This document shows, piece after piece, positions 1 to 7,159 of a stretch of DNA of 64,000 nt. Source of the DNA: Paenibacillus sp. EZ-K15 (GTDB lineage: Bacteria > Bacillota > Bacilli > Paenibacillales > Paenibacillaceae); assembly GCF_002573715.1 (NCBI RefSeq), contig NZ_PDHM01000017.1, positions 372,001-436,000 of the forward strand, in the 5' to 3' direction. Under the pieces are notes generated by a model. That model searched no databases. It worked only from the letters and a program-made list of their open reading frames with translations, and was not told where the DNA came from. The position numbers and the translations under genes are program-made. Positions within the stretch are counted from its first letter, which is position 1; each line of letters begins with the position of its first letter.

Positions 1-1
1 G

Positions 2-97
2 TTCGCTATCGGAGCATTTACCGTTACCTCCCGCTGCCATCAGCTGGATCAAGAGCATATGGGTTTAACGCCTCTGGCATCGGCAAAGGCTTCGTAG
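2..97 (+). CDS. 3' end of a gene entering from the left (unidentified)
   Basis: Frame 2 is open from the window edge to TAG at 95-97 and gives about 31 residues ending LTPLASAKAS. Frame 1 is also open, to TGA at 133-135, so the frame is not certain. The strong terminator about 100 bp downstream on the same strand supports a rightward transcription unit ending here. The fragment is too short to name. The hydrophobic start (FAIGAFTVTS) would fit a membrane-protein C-terminus, but this is a guess. Confidence 0.3.
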   Translation, partial: FAIGAFTVTSRCHQLDQEHMGLTPLASAKAS

Positions 98-202
98 AAA
101 GCCCCTATTCAATCCTTCTCATTTTTCTCTTCTGATCGACAACCAGACCATCGTATCGGGATGGGAAACATTCCAGATCAGCGTTCATTAATCGTTAAAT
201 TC

Positions 203-244
203 AAAAAGCTTACCCGTTATGTAACGGCGTAAGCTTTTTGTTTT
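203..244 (+). terminator. intrinsic terminator
   Basis: A near-perfect hairpin with arms AAAAAGCTTAC and GTAAGCTTTTT and an inner CGTTA/TAACG pairing is followed by GTTTTA. It closes the unit entering from the left and also has a T-tract on the reverse strand. Confidence 0.8.
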
Positions 245-246
245 AC

Positions 247-795
247 TGTTATTCAGTTTATCAGGCATGCTTGAATGACAGTCGACCATATGCCTGTTAG
301 CCGTGTACAGATTTCCTTATTATGATACGGCCATCCAGCATTGTTAAAGTCCATGGATTTGCGATATTTGAGGACACTGGTTCCGCTATTTCTTTGTTTT
401 TACGCTTTTCGTAGCAATATGCGGACAAGAGATCCGTTATTGCGGGATAATTGGGGGATTAACCCGTTATTATGGTGCAATAACGGATCCTGTGTCCGCG
501 TGAACTCCATAATGGGCTGATTTCGGCAGAATAACGAATCCTCTGTCCTCATGTTCTCCTAACTCCTAATGGGCGAATTCCAGTATATAGCGGAGACTAC
601 TCTGTCTGCATGTGCCCCAAAGTAAGCCGATTTCCGCAATATAACAGATCCTCTGTCTTCATCATCTCTTATTGGGCGAATTTGAGCATATGACGGGACT
701 CTTCTTTCTGCATGTGCCCAAAAATAGGCTGATTTCGACGAAATAGCGGATGCTCTGTCTGCATCTGCCCAATTTGTCCGATTTCTGCGTATAAT
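247..795. repeat. intergenic repeat block, copy A
   Basis: This non-coding block starts at TGTTATTCAGTT and is followed directly by a second copy (796-1172). A leader (about 300-477) contains GGACACTGGTTCCGCTATTT and an inverted relative of the unit motif. About six degenerate units of roughly 50 bp follow. Each begins like AATAGCGGATCCTCTGTC, continues with CATG and a CTCC or GCCC stretch, and ends near GGGCGATTTCGGC. Unit starts lie near 479, 530, 586, 639, 690 and 741. No supported gene lies inside. Confidence 0.75.
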
Positions 796-1172
796 TGTTA
801 TTCAGTTCAGCAGCGATAGCCGTGTACCGAATCCCTCATTATGATCCGCCACCCGGCATCGTTAATGTCCATCGAGTTTCGATATTTGAGGACACTGGTT
901 CCGCTATTTCTTTGTTTTTACGCTTTCCGTAGCAATATGCGGACAAGAGATCCGCTATTGCGAGATAATTGGGGGATTAACCCGTGATTATGGTGCAATA
1001 GCGGATCCTGTGTCCGCGTGAACTCCATAATGGACCGATTTCGGCGAAATAGCGGATCCTCTGTCCCCATGATCTCCATAACGGGCGATTTTCAGCTTAT
1101 AGCGGAGATTACTCTGTCTACATGTGCCCCAAAATAGGCCGATTCCCGCAAATAGCGGTTCTTCCCGCATCG
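796..1172. repeat. intergenic repeat block, copy B
   Basis: This is a direct, shorter copy of the block at 247-795, again opening with TGTTATTCAG. The segment 881-1045 matches 363-527 with about seven substitutions by eye. Copy B keeps three to four of the roughly 50-bp units (from about 997, 1048, 1099 and 1151). Copy A has often mutated AGCGGATCC to AACGGATCC or AACGAATCC, so copy B looks closer to the unit consensus. A 60-codon minus-strand open frame here is made of repeat sequence and is not called. Confidence 0.75.
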
Positions 1173-1193
1173 TCCTCCTGTTCGATGGATGCC

Positions 1194-1529
1194 TTAATTA
1201 AGCAACCATCTCCCGGCATGTTTCGCACATCGGAAGCATGCTTCAGCACATTCCTGGCAGTGCTTCATATCATGCTTCTTACACTCGTTGCCGCATGCTT
1301 CACAGACATCGGCGCAGATCCTGCATATTTCTGTGGCATACATACTGTTCGTGGACATCGCTTGAGCCGCAAATCCGCAAATATCCGCACACTGCCGGTC
1401 CAAGCGAATGCATTCTTTCATCATCGCCACATCATGTTCATCCAAACATGCGGTGTAACAATGGTTACAGGCTACCATACAGCGCAAGCATTCCTCGATA
1501 CATTGTTGAACTTGTTCATGTGACATCAT
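1194..1529 (-). CDS. four-helix cysteine-rich protein, copper-storage (Csp3/DUF326) type
   Basis: This is a 111-residue cytosolic protein with no signal peptide. More than a dozen cysteines are spaced as CxxC or CxxxC along predicted helices: CIEECLRCMVACNHC near residues 11-25, CADIC near 47-51, CRICADVCEACGNEC near 69-83 and CQECAEACFRC near 91-101. This is the layout of the Csp3/DUF326 four-helix bundles, which store Cu(I) through thiols lining the bundle core. The ATG is preceded by a good GAAAGGAGA site. It stands alone, with no copper chaperone or efflux gene next to it. The family call is strong; the metal is inferred from the family. Confidence 0.85.
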   Translation of the reverse strand: MMSHEQVQQCIEECLRCMVACNHCYTACLDEHDVAMMKECIRLDRQCADICGFAAQAMSTNSMYATEICRICADVCEACGNECKKHDMKHCQECAEACFRCAKHAGRWLLN

Positions 1530-1655
1530 CCATTCTCCTTTCGGTCTTAGCGTTCATAGGATTACCTTTTTTCAAGGTTGTATGTAATTAACCAAAACTT
1601 GTGAAGATAATATGAGGATATTTTATAGAGTCGAGATCATTGGTGTGAATAGAAA

Positions 1656-1690
1656 AGACGACTGCGCAGCAGTCGTCTCTCATTTTTCAT
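1656..1690. terminator. bidirectional intrinsic terminator
   Basis: A perfect 10-bp stem, AGACGACTGC/GCAGTCGTCT (1656-1665 with 1669-1678), has a 3-nt loop. It is flanked by CTCATTTTTC on the plus side and by TTTTCT read on the minus strand. It lies about 75 bp beyond the stop of the minus-strand cat gene, which it most likely terminates. Confidence 0.75.
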
Positions 1691-1754
1691 GATTGCCGTG
1701 AATGAACAATTACCCGTTAATATACGGTCGAGTTGAACATTCATAGGGCTTGAA

Positions 1755-2405
1755 TTATGTTAACCAACCTTCACATGAATCCGCCAAACTCTGCAAATCT
1801 TGAAAGAACATACTGGCATGGTAACCATCACACACAGCATGGTGCACCTGCAATGAGACTGGGAGCAGAATACGGCCACCCTGCTCGATATATTTTCCTC
1901 CGGTTATGATAGGAAGAAGATAGTCTGCTTCATTGACAATGTTTAGATTAAATCCGCTAAAGCTTGCCCAGGGTATCATGGATATGGGAAACGTGTTCAG
2001 CGGTGGATTCTCTTTAACGAAAATCCCTTTTGCATCCCGATATAGCTCCATGTCCTGCTCGTAATGATCGTGAAATCGATAGAAATCATTCGAACATGCT
2101 GTCCATAAACAGGAGAAGGTATGGTCATCGTTATGGAAAAAAGTATAGCTTGGCGTCATCCGATCCCAGTAACCCAATTCCCCTTCGGGACTATAGGACG
2201 TTTTAAATTCGACCCGGTTATTGACAACTCTGGTAACCATATAAATAAAAGCAGGATAAAGCTTGAATCCATTAGCTTTTAACGAATACAGCAAGCGAGT
2301 AATGTCGATATCCACGGTAATGCTGAAGGTACATTTATTCGATCGATAATGTTCGTAATAAGGCTTTCTCGTCCACTGTTCAACATCTATAATATGAAAT
2401 TTCAT
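1755..2405 (-). CDS. catA: chloramphenicol O-acetyltransferase, type A
   Basis: This 216-residue protein is of normal length for the trimeric CatA family, which transfers acetyl from acetyl-CoA to the 3-hydroxyl of chloramphenicol in the cytosol. The active-site motif HHAVCDGYH lies at residues 188-196, with the general-base His189 and the structural Asp193. The family N-terminus with its WxRKPYYEHY motif and the central F-SCLWT segment are intact, so the protein should be active. The ATG at 2403-2405 has a GGAGGG site 8 nt upstream, and that site is buried in a hairpin described separately. The gene is flanked by unrelated single genes with no mobile-element sequence, so it looks like a resident chromosomal cat. 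Confidence 0.93.
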   Translation of the reverse strand: MKFHIIDVEQWTRKPYYEHYRSNKCTFSITVDIDITRLLYSLKANGFKLYPAFIYMVTRVVNNRVEFKTSYSPEGELGYWDRMTPSYTFFHNDDHTFSCLWTACSNDFYRFHDHYEQDMELYRDAKGIFVKENPPLNTFPISMIPWASFSGFNLNIVNEADYLLPIITGGKYIEQGGRILLPVSLQVHHAVCDGYHASMFFQDLQSLADSCEGWLT

Positions 2406-2413
2406 CGTTTATG

Positions 2414-2448
2414 CCCTCCTAAAATAAAATCGTTCTATTTCAGGAGGG
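2414..2448 (-). promoter_or_regulatory. RBS-sequestering hairpin of the cat translational attenuator
   Basis: On the minus strand CCCTCCTGAAATA (2448-2436) pairs with TATTTTAGGAGGG (2426-2414). This gives a 13-bp stem with one G-U pair and a 9-nt loop. The 3' arm contains the cat Shine-Dalgarno sequence, so the folded leader should block cat translation. The 5' arm overlaps the last codons of a 9-codon leader peptide (2440-2469), as in inducible cat genes such as those of pC194 and cat-86. Confidence 0.85.
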
Positions 2449-2469
2449 AAGATCCACTGATCTAATCAC
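2440..2469 (-). CDS. cat leader peptide
   Basis: A nine-codon frame, GTG-ATT-AGA-TCA-GTG-GAT-CTT-CCC-TCC followed by TGA, encodes (M)IRSVDLPS. A GGAG sits 9 nt upstream (2479-2482). Length, the Ser before the stop and overlap with the left arm of the RBS hairpin match the classical cat leader peptides. There a drug-stalled ribosome opens the hairpin and exposes the cat RBS. Expression is inferred from architecture only. Confidence 0.75.
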   Translation of the reverse strand: MIRSVDLPS

Positions 2470-2562
2470 ACGCCATCACTCCAAAGTTTCCGTATTAGCA
2501 GAATGCTGTTACATCTTCGAATGGATCTGATTCTGCCGAAGCATCACTATTATAAATGATAC

Positions 2563-2615
2563 GGCAAGAGGCTTCACTCCTCAAGCAGCTGCTTAAGTCG
2601 TAAAGCCTCTATGCC
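2563..2615 (-). terminator. possible terminator after the surface-protein gene
   Basis: GGCAAGAGGCTT (2563-2574) and AAAGCCTCT-TGCC (2602-2615) form the outer stem of a 53-nt hairpin that contains the palindrome AAGCAGCTGCTT. It lies just after the stop at 2636 of the minus-strand gene. No clear U-tract follows, so it may be a weak terminator or an RNA 3'-end structure. Confidence 0.35.
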
Positions 2616-2635
2616 ATCAAATCTTTATGAAGAAC

Positions 2636-4852
2636 TTAAGGCATTTGGGTAAACAGCAGGTTTACTGGCAAATTGCTTCCCGGCGCAGCTGTCAGCATGA
2701 TTTCAACCTTTTGTTCATAATCACCTGTACGGTAGAGAACCGCTTGCTCGCCAGGAGCTACCTGTCCAAGGGAATAGATCGGTACAATCGTTCCATTAAT
2801 CATGGCATATCCCGAGTACTTACCGCCCCGTGGGTTAAACGAGATCAGGGTATCCGGCGCTACGCGATCCAAAGTAATTTTATATAAGACACCAAAGTTA
2901 CCCGTGTTGTGCGTAATGTCTCCAACCATAGGGTCCATCCCTTCCAGGTTAGGGTCATCCTGATTGTCTCCAAGTACCAGACGTTCGGAATCTGCACCTA
3001 CCAGTTCGGAATAACGGATGACCCGCGTCGAATCCGGATAGGTTCCGCGGTTGTGAACACCATCGCGATTCAGGATCGGCAGCGTGCTCAGAACCTTCAA
3101 TGGATCGGATTTCTCATCAATCATCACGACATCGAACTGAATCGGCAGGTCGCTGTACATATCCGAGTATAGGGAGATGACATGTCCTTGCTTCATTCTA
3201 ACGTCGCTCAGTTCCGTCATGACCAGCTTCTGTTCACCTGGTGCAAGCGTTACTGAAGTTCGCTTCGAATCGTCCTGCATGGATTCGAAGTAATTCAGCA
3301 CAGACTTCTTGCCTGCTGCCGTTGCGATCGGCGACGGGCCTGCAAATCCCAAGTAATCTTGTCTGAGCGTTACCGGAGTGCTGTTCTTGTTTGTTGCAAT
3401 AACGTACATTTTCACATTTTTATTCAAATTGTTCACATGGTGAATCATAAAGCGCATATCGCCAACCGCCGTCTCTTGGTACACAATGCCTTCGGTGTTG
3501 ACGGTTTCGGGACTGTTACTACGAATCAAGGTACTTGGCTCGTCGTAAAAATCATAATTGATCTTTGGACGCGAAGTCACATTACCGAGGAACGTGAATT
3601 TCTCTCCTTCCGGGATAAAGAGCATATTGAAATCCTCTTCTTTATATAACGTCTCGTTCGTCACGTTAATTGTCGCCTCGTAGGTGGAGCTAAGTCCCTT
3701 CTTATCGGTGGCCGTTAACTTGATCGTATAAACGCCCGGTGTGAAGAAAGCATACTGTTTATTCTCCCACTTGTACGTCAGATCCTCAGGCTTGTCCTGG
3801 TCATCAGTACTTAGGTTCGTATAGGTGATCAACTCACCCATTTTATACTCGGACTTATCGGTCTCGAACATGGCAACGGGAGGTAGATTCGGCTGAATGA
3901 CCGTAATCTTTTGGCTATAAGGCTCGCTCCACGCTCCTGTAGAATCCTGAACCGAGTAAGTGACTATGTATTCGCCTGGTGCATCGAAAATATCCTGTTT
4001 GCCTTCCCAGCGTTCGTCGATGATCTCACCTTGTACATTCTCCAGCTGCGGTGTATAAGTCACTGTTGTTTCTCCTGCAAAAATCTCTTTAGGTCCCACC
4101 GTAAACTTGGCTACGGGCTTGGTTTCCAGATTCATGATGACACGTTTGCCTACATTATCCGCTTTATATTTAATATCCAGTGCTTGGGTTATAGCTGTCA
4201 GCGGAACCATGAAGGTGCTATTCGTCTGGTAGGAGGTTCCCTTCATTTCTTTCGTTACGCCATTTACGGTATACTTGCTGCTGTCTGTTTTGAAGCGAAG
4301 CTCAGTGGTTCCTTTGGTAATGACGGTTTCTTTGGTCTTCTTATCGTAAGTGACCTTGAAGCCTACACGGTCCACAAGGGCACGAATGGGAACATAGGAT
4401 ACTCCCTTTTTGACTTGCATCGGCTGCGGTGCATTGTAGGTAACGCCGTCTTGTACCATTTTTGTACTATTAAAATATAGAATAAGTTCTTTACCTGTTA
4501 CAGTTTGTTGGTTATTCTGGTTGCTCGGCTCTTCCGTAGTTGTTGCCGGATCTTTCACTTCGCCAGTTTCCTCAACCGGCACTTCGGTTGTTTCTTCTTC
4601 ATTCGGCACTTGAGACCCTTCAGTCACTGTCTCTGTCTGAGTGGTTGTCTCTGTAGTATCGGTTGTTTCTTGAGCAGCGTCTGTACCCCCGGATTTTAAT
4701 GCTTTGGTTGCCGCAGCGTTTTGCTCGTATACTTCTTGGGTGACTGACTGTTGTGGTTTGTCTGCGGTATTTGCATCCGCGCTCGCCGGATAAGCTGCAG
4801 CTAATTGGGCAACAGCCAATACGGTTAGCAATGATCGTTTCTTCAGTTTCAT
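2636..4852 (-). CDS. secreted surface protein: copper-amine-oxidase-like N-domain plus PKD-like domains
   Basis: This 738-residue protein has a Sec signal peptide (residues 1-26, MKLKKRS then a hydrophobic stretch ending PASADA). A Thr/Glu/Pro-rich linker with several TTE and TTT runs covers about 45-115. A copper-amine-oxidase N-terminal-like (stalk) domain lies at about 120-245, with the typical VPIRALVD and FMVPLTAITQAL segments. Two PKD-like beta domains follow at about 250-320 and 325-398, each with a PGxY-(I/T)-(V/K) strand. About 340 C-terminal residues have no domain I recognise. The enzyme part of amine oxidases is absent, so this is an extracellular structural or binding protein. 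The ATG has an AAGGAG site. It is monocistronic. Function is unknown. Confidence 0.8.
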   Translation of the reverse strand: MKLKKRSLLTVLAVAQLAAAYPASADANTADKPQQSVTQEVYEQNAAATKALKSGGTDAAQETTDTTETTTQTETVTEGSQVPNEEETTEVPVEETGEVKDPATTTEEPSNQNNQQTVTGKELILYFNSTKMVQDGVTYNAPQPMQVKKGVSYVPIRALVDRVGFKVTYDKKTKETVITKGTTELRFKTDSSKYTVNGVTKEMKGTSYQTNSTFMVPLTAITQALDIKYKADNVGKRVIMNLETKPVAKFTVGPKEIFAGETTVTYTPQLENVQGEIIDERWEGKQDIFDAPGEYIVTYSVQDSTGAWSEPYSQKITVIQPNLPPVAMFETDKSEYKMGELITYTNLSTDDQDKPEDLTYKWENKQYAFFTPGVYTIKLTATDKKGLSSTYEATINVTNETLYKEEDFNMLFIPEGEKFTFLGNVTSRPKINYDFYDEPSTLIRSNSPETVNTEGIVYQETAVGDMRFMIHHVNNLNKNVKMYVIATNKNSTPVTLRQDYLGFAGPSPIATAAGKKSVLNYFESMQDDSKRTSVTLAPGEQKLVMTELSDVRMKQGHVISLYSDMYSDLPIQFDVVMIDEKSDPLKVLSTLPILNRDGVHNRGTYPDSTRVIRYSELVGADSERLVLGDNQDDPNLEGMDPMVGDITHNTGNFGVLYKITLDRVAPDTLISFNPRGGKYSGYAMINGTIVPIYSLGQVAPGEQAVLYRTGDYEQKVEIMLTAAPGSNLPVNLLFTQMP

Positions 4853-4982
4853 TCCATAACTCCTTCTAATCCTTTTTTGATATTTATTGAGGTCATACTA
4901 TTAGACGCAAATTTTGGTAAAAAAGTTTCTCTGATCTGTTAATAATATTTACGATTGTATAGATCATTGTTAAACCTATGAA

Positions 4983-5018
4983 AAATCCCGCACCAGCACG
5001 ATGGCCATAGCGGGATTT
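4983..5018 (-). terminator. intrinsic terminator of the phosphatase gene
   Basis: AAATCCCGC (4983-4991) pairs with GCGGGATTT (5010-5018). On the minus strand, which enters from the gene ending at 5030, the hairpin is followed by a short T-rich stretch. This is a fair intrinsic terminator. Confidence 0.6.
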
Positions 5019-5029
5019 AAATATATATT

Positions 5030-5642
5030 TCACGATAGATGCTCCTGCAAATTCGTAGCCGCAATCATCTTTTTCCCGCTCCGATCATATCTCCATAGAT
5101 GAACGCCTGTGTCGCCAGTCGGGATATGAATGTCCGTATGATAAGGAAGATTTAAGAAGCTTCGGAATAACATCGAGATCATCCCGCCATGGGAGACAAT
5201 GCATACTCTTTTCAAGTCAGGCTCGCTATGGATGGTAGTAAACAGCTTGGATATGAATTGTTCGGCTCTTGCTCTGAACTGTACTTCAGATTCTCCACCT
5301 TCAATCGCATCATGCCGCTTTCTCCCTCCAACAGGCAAAGGATATTTAAGTAAAGCCTCTTCTCTCAACATACCGGCTATGACCCCATTGTTTTGCTCCA
5401 TTAAATCATCGTCATAGTACGGGGACCTTTGTCGTTTCAGCTATGGCTGCCGCGGTCTGCCTGGCCCGGTTTAACGTGCTGGAGAAAATGGCATCCACCG
5501 TATGTTCACGATGAATCCACTCCGCTAGAAGCCGCGCCTGCTGCTGGCCAAGATCAGTTAGCGCATAGTCAGCCCGTCCTTCACACCGATTCAAAATATC
5601 CGCTTCCGATTGTCCATGTCTGACGACCAGAATCTCAACCAT
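5030..5642 (-). pseudogene. histidine phosphatase (phosphoglycerate-mutase-like), frameshifted
   Basis: Two adjacent minus-strand frames together make one normal protein of about 200 residues. The first half (5642-5412) has the phosphohistidine motif VRHGQSEAD near residue 8, the SSTLNRARQTA motif and a good GGGGGGA site before its ATG. It stops at TGA (5414-5412). The second half (about 5419-5030) carries the acid EQNNG segment, the second catalytic His in VSHGGM and an intact C-terminus. Removing one base from the CCCC run (minus strand, plus positions 5421-5424) joins them as TKVPYYDDDLMEQNNG. The family dephosphorylates small phosphoesters; the substrate is unknown. This is either a real +1 frameshift or a homopolymer sequencing error. 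Confidence 0.8.
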
Positions 5643-5674
5643 GTCTTGTCCCCCCTTTTTTCACGCTTACGGCG

Positions 5675-6049
5675 CTATAGCTTATTACCAACCGCGATCC
5701 AGCGCCCGTCCACATCCTCAAACACAAACTCGTGATTGTTATAATCCGTCGTCGATAAGGCTCTGACAATCTTCACGTCCAAATCGATAAGCTTTTGCTG
5801 GATTTCCCGTTGTCCATAAGTAATAAAATAAGCATCATACCCATATCCGTAACGGATTCGATTCGGAACAACCTCCATCTCCGTCTTTGTTAATACAATC
5901 TCAACAGAGTCCTTGTAGAGGCACACATGCGGCTCTGCTGCATCAAAATAGTTCACAGCACGGAATCCGATTCGCTCATAAAACTCGCTGGTTTTCTCGA
6001 AGTTAGACGTCGGGAAAATTTGCAAGCAATGGGAAAACCCTTTATTCAT
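5675..6049 (-). CDS. VOC (glyoxalase/bleomycin-resistance) superfamily protein
   Basis: This 124-residue single-module protein has the VOC pattern. It starts with a beta-strand (HCLQIFPTSNFEKTSEFYERIGF, residues 7-29) and has a central HVCLYKDSVEIVL strand. It ends FVFEDVDGRWIAVGN, where the D-x-DG-x turn is typical. Family members are metal-dependent lyases, dioxygenases or drug-binding proteins. No neighbour indicates a substrate. The ATG has a CAGGAGA site. It lies about 33 bp upstream of the frameshifted phosphatase in the same direction and may share its transcript. Confidence 0.75.
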   Translation of the reverse strand: MNKGFSHCLQIFPTSNFEKTSEFYERIGFRAVNYFDAAEPHVCLYKDSVEIVLTKTEMEVVPNRIRYGYGYDAYFITYGQREIQQKLIDLDVKIVRALSTTDYNNHEFVFEDVDGRWIAVGNKL

Positions 6050-6195
6050 CGTTCGATCTCCTGTTCAAGCTTATTTATGATCCTTCTCATTACCACGCTT
6101 AAAATTCCCGGTCACTTTAACCATAATTAGTTGGGCTCAGTCGGATTGCGTTTATCCACATTGCCCATCTTTTCATACTCCTCTAGATCGTAACT

Positions 6196-6345
6196 CTATT
6201 GTTTATTCTTTAATTCACGTATATCTTTGATCATAAGATCGAGTCTCTCAATGATTCTCTCGTCATTATCCAACTTCTTTTTGAGTCTGACCTCAATCAC
6301 AATGAGTTCAATAATAAGCACCACGATAAGTACGCCGATGATCAT
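6196..6345 (-). CDS. 49-residue single-span membrane protein
   Basis: The start is ATG 6345-6343 with a GAAAGGAG site. It gives a short protein with one hydrophobic helix (MIIGVLIVVLIIELIVIEV) and then a charged, probably helical tail ending ELKNKQ. Its start overlaps the stop of the upstream small gene as ATGA, so translation is coupled. The frame is open further upstream, but that part reads as a shadow of the upstream gene. There is no recognised family. The tail could form a coiled coil for protein contacts. Confidence 0.55.
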   Translation of the reverse strand: MIIGVLIVVLIIELIVIEVRLKKKLDNDERIIERLDLMIKDIRELKNKQ

Positions 6346-6533
6346 AGCCCGCTCCTTTCTGAACCTGATACACCAGTTCCAAACAGATGAACGATCGCCA
6401 GGTAGAATGGGTACAACGCCAAAACTGCAATGGCAATGAGTCCTGTTACTGGATTCGGTTTGTCTGCCGGATTCATAATCGGAAACCATGCATACAAAAA
6501 ACTCGATATATTTAATCGCATGAAGAAGCTCAT
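6342..6533 (-). CDS. 63-residue small membrane protein
   Basis: ATG at 6533 is preceded by CAGGAGAGTGAAC, which favours it over an upstream in-frame ATG at 6578. The product starts MSFFMRLNISSFLYAWF. It has an amphipathic first segment, an NPADKPNP turn and one strong transmembrane helix (VTGLIAIAVLALYPFYLAIV). It ends with the 4-bp ATGA overlap to the next small gene. There is no known family. The pair looks like a two-subunit membrane micro-operon. Confidence 0.5.
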   Translation of the reverse strand: MSFFMRLNISSFLYAWFPIMNPADKPNPVTGLIAIAVLALYPFYLAIVHLFGTGVSGSERSGL

Positions 6534-6592
6534 GTTCACTCTCCTGAAACTTATATAACTGAAGCCAATCGTTGGCATGGTAAATAAATGTT

Positions 6593-7105
6593 TTATTTAA
6601 CGAGCTCTTTAATCAGATACAGATTCAAATCGTCATCCGCACATACCATGTCACCGGGCACCACAGGTTCATTGCTGTACATAATCCCGTTGCCATCAGG
6701 AATATAATCGCGACGGACATAGATTCTTTGTGCCGCACCATAGTCTCTGTACAATCCCACACCGATACCGATACGCGGCATTTTTTGACGGACGATGTTC
6801 TCGAATTCTTCTAGGATGCTGTTAGCTATGCCGTTTCTCTGGTACGCTGGGAACACATTCAGATCATTAATTTCCGGAATATTCTGATCTCGAAAATATG
6901 GATAACTCGATTCGTATTTCAAGTGGGAAACACCAGCCAGCTCCTCATCAACAAAAGCCAACAAGGTGACACGCTTGCCGATTTGGTTCTCATATTCGCA
7001 ATAATCATAATACTCATCCGGGCGCTTTATATTTTGCTGTTGAAACGCTTCTTTCCAGATGCTTTTCAGCTCCGTGTTATCTAACACCTTTAATGTAACG
7101 TTCAT
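6593..7105 (-). CDS. GNAT family N-acetyltransferase
   Basis: This is a 170-residue protein with the GNAT fold. The acetyl-CoA-binding segment is INDLNVFPAYQRNGIANSILEEFE (residues about 80-103), where V-x-P-x-Q-R-x-G-I-A matches motif A (usually Q/R-x-x-G-x-G/A). A later ARIGIGVGLYRDYGAAQRIYVRRDYIPDG-type segment corresponds to motif B (GAAQRIY, then Y at the gamma-turn). The start has a modest GCGAGGT site. Substrate unknown. It follows an APH-like kinase on the same strand, and the two may form a small-molecule-modification pair. Confidence 0.8.
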   Translation of the reverse strand: MNVTLKVLDNTELKSIWKEAFQQQNIKRPDEYYDYCEYENQIGKRVTLLAFVDEELAGVSHLKYESSYPYFRDQNIPEINDLNVFPAYQRNGIANSILEEFENIVRQKMPRIGIGVGLYRDYGAAQRIYVRRDYIPDGNGIMYSNEPVVPGDMVCADDDLNLYLIKELVK

Positions 7106-7159
7106 TGGTTTACCTCGCTGTTATGTATTTTAATGGTAGGATTCAACTCTGATATTGTC

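Noticed and set aside
247-1172. CRISPR-like array
   Set aside because: The units are degenerate over their full length with no unique spacers between identical repeats, and there are no cas genes nearby.
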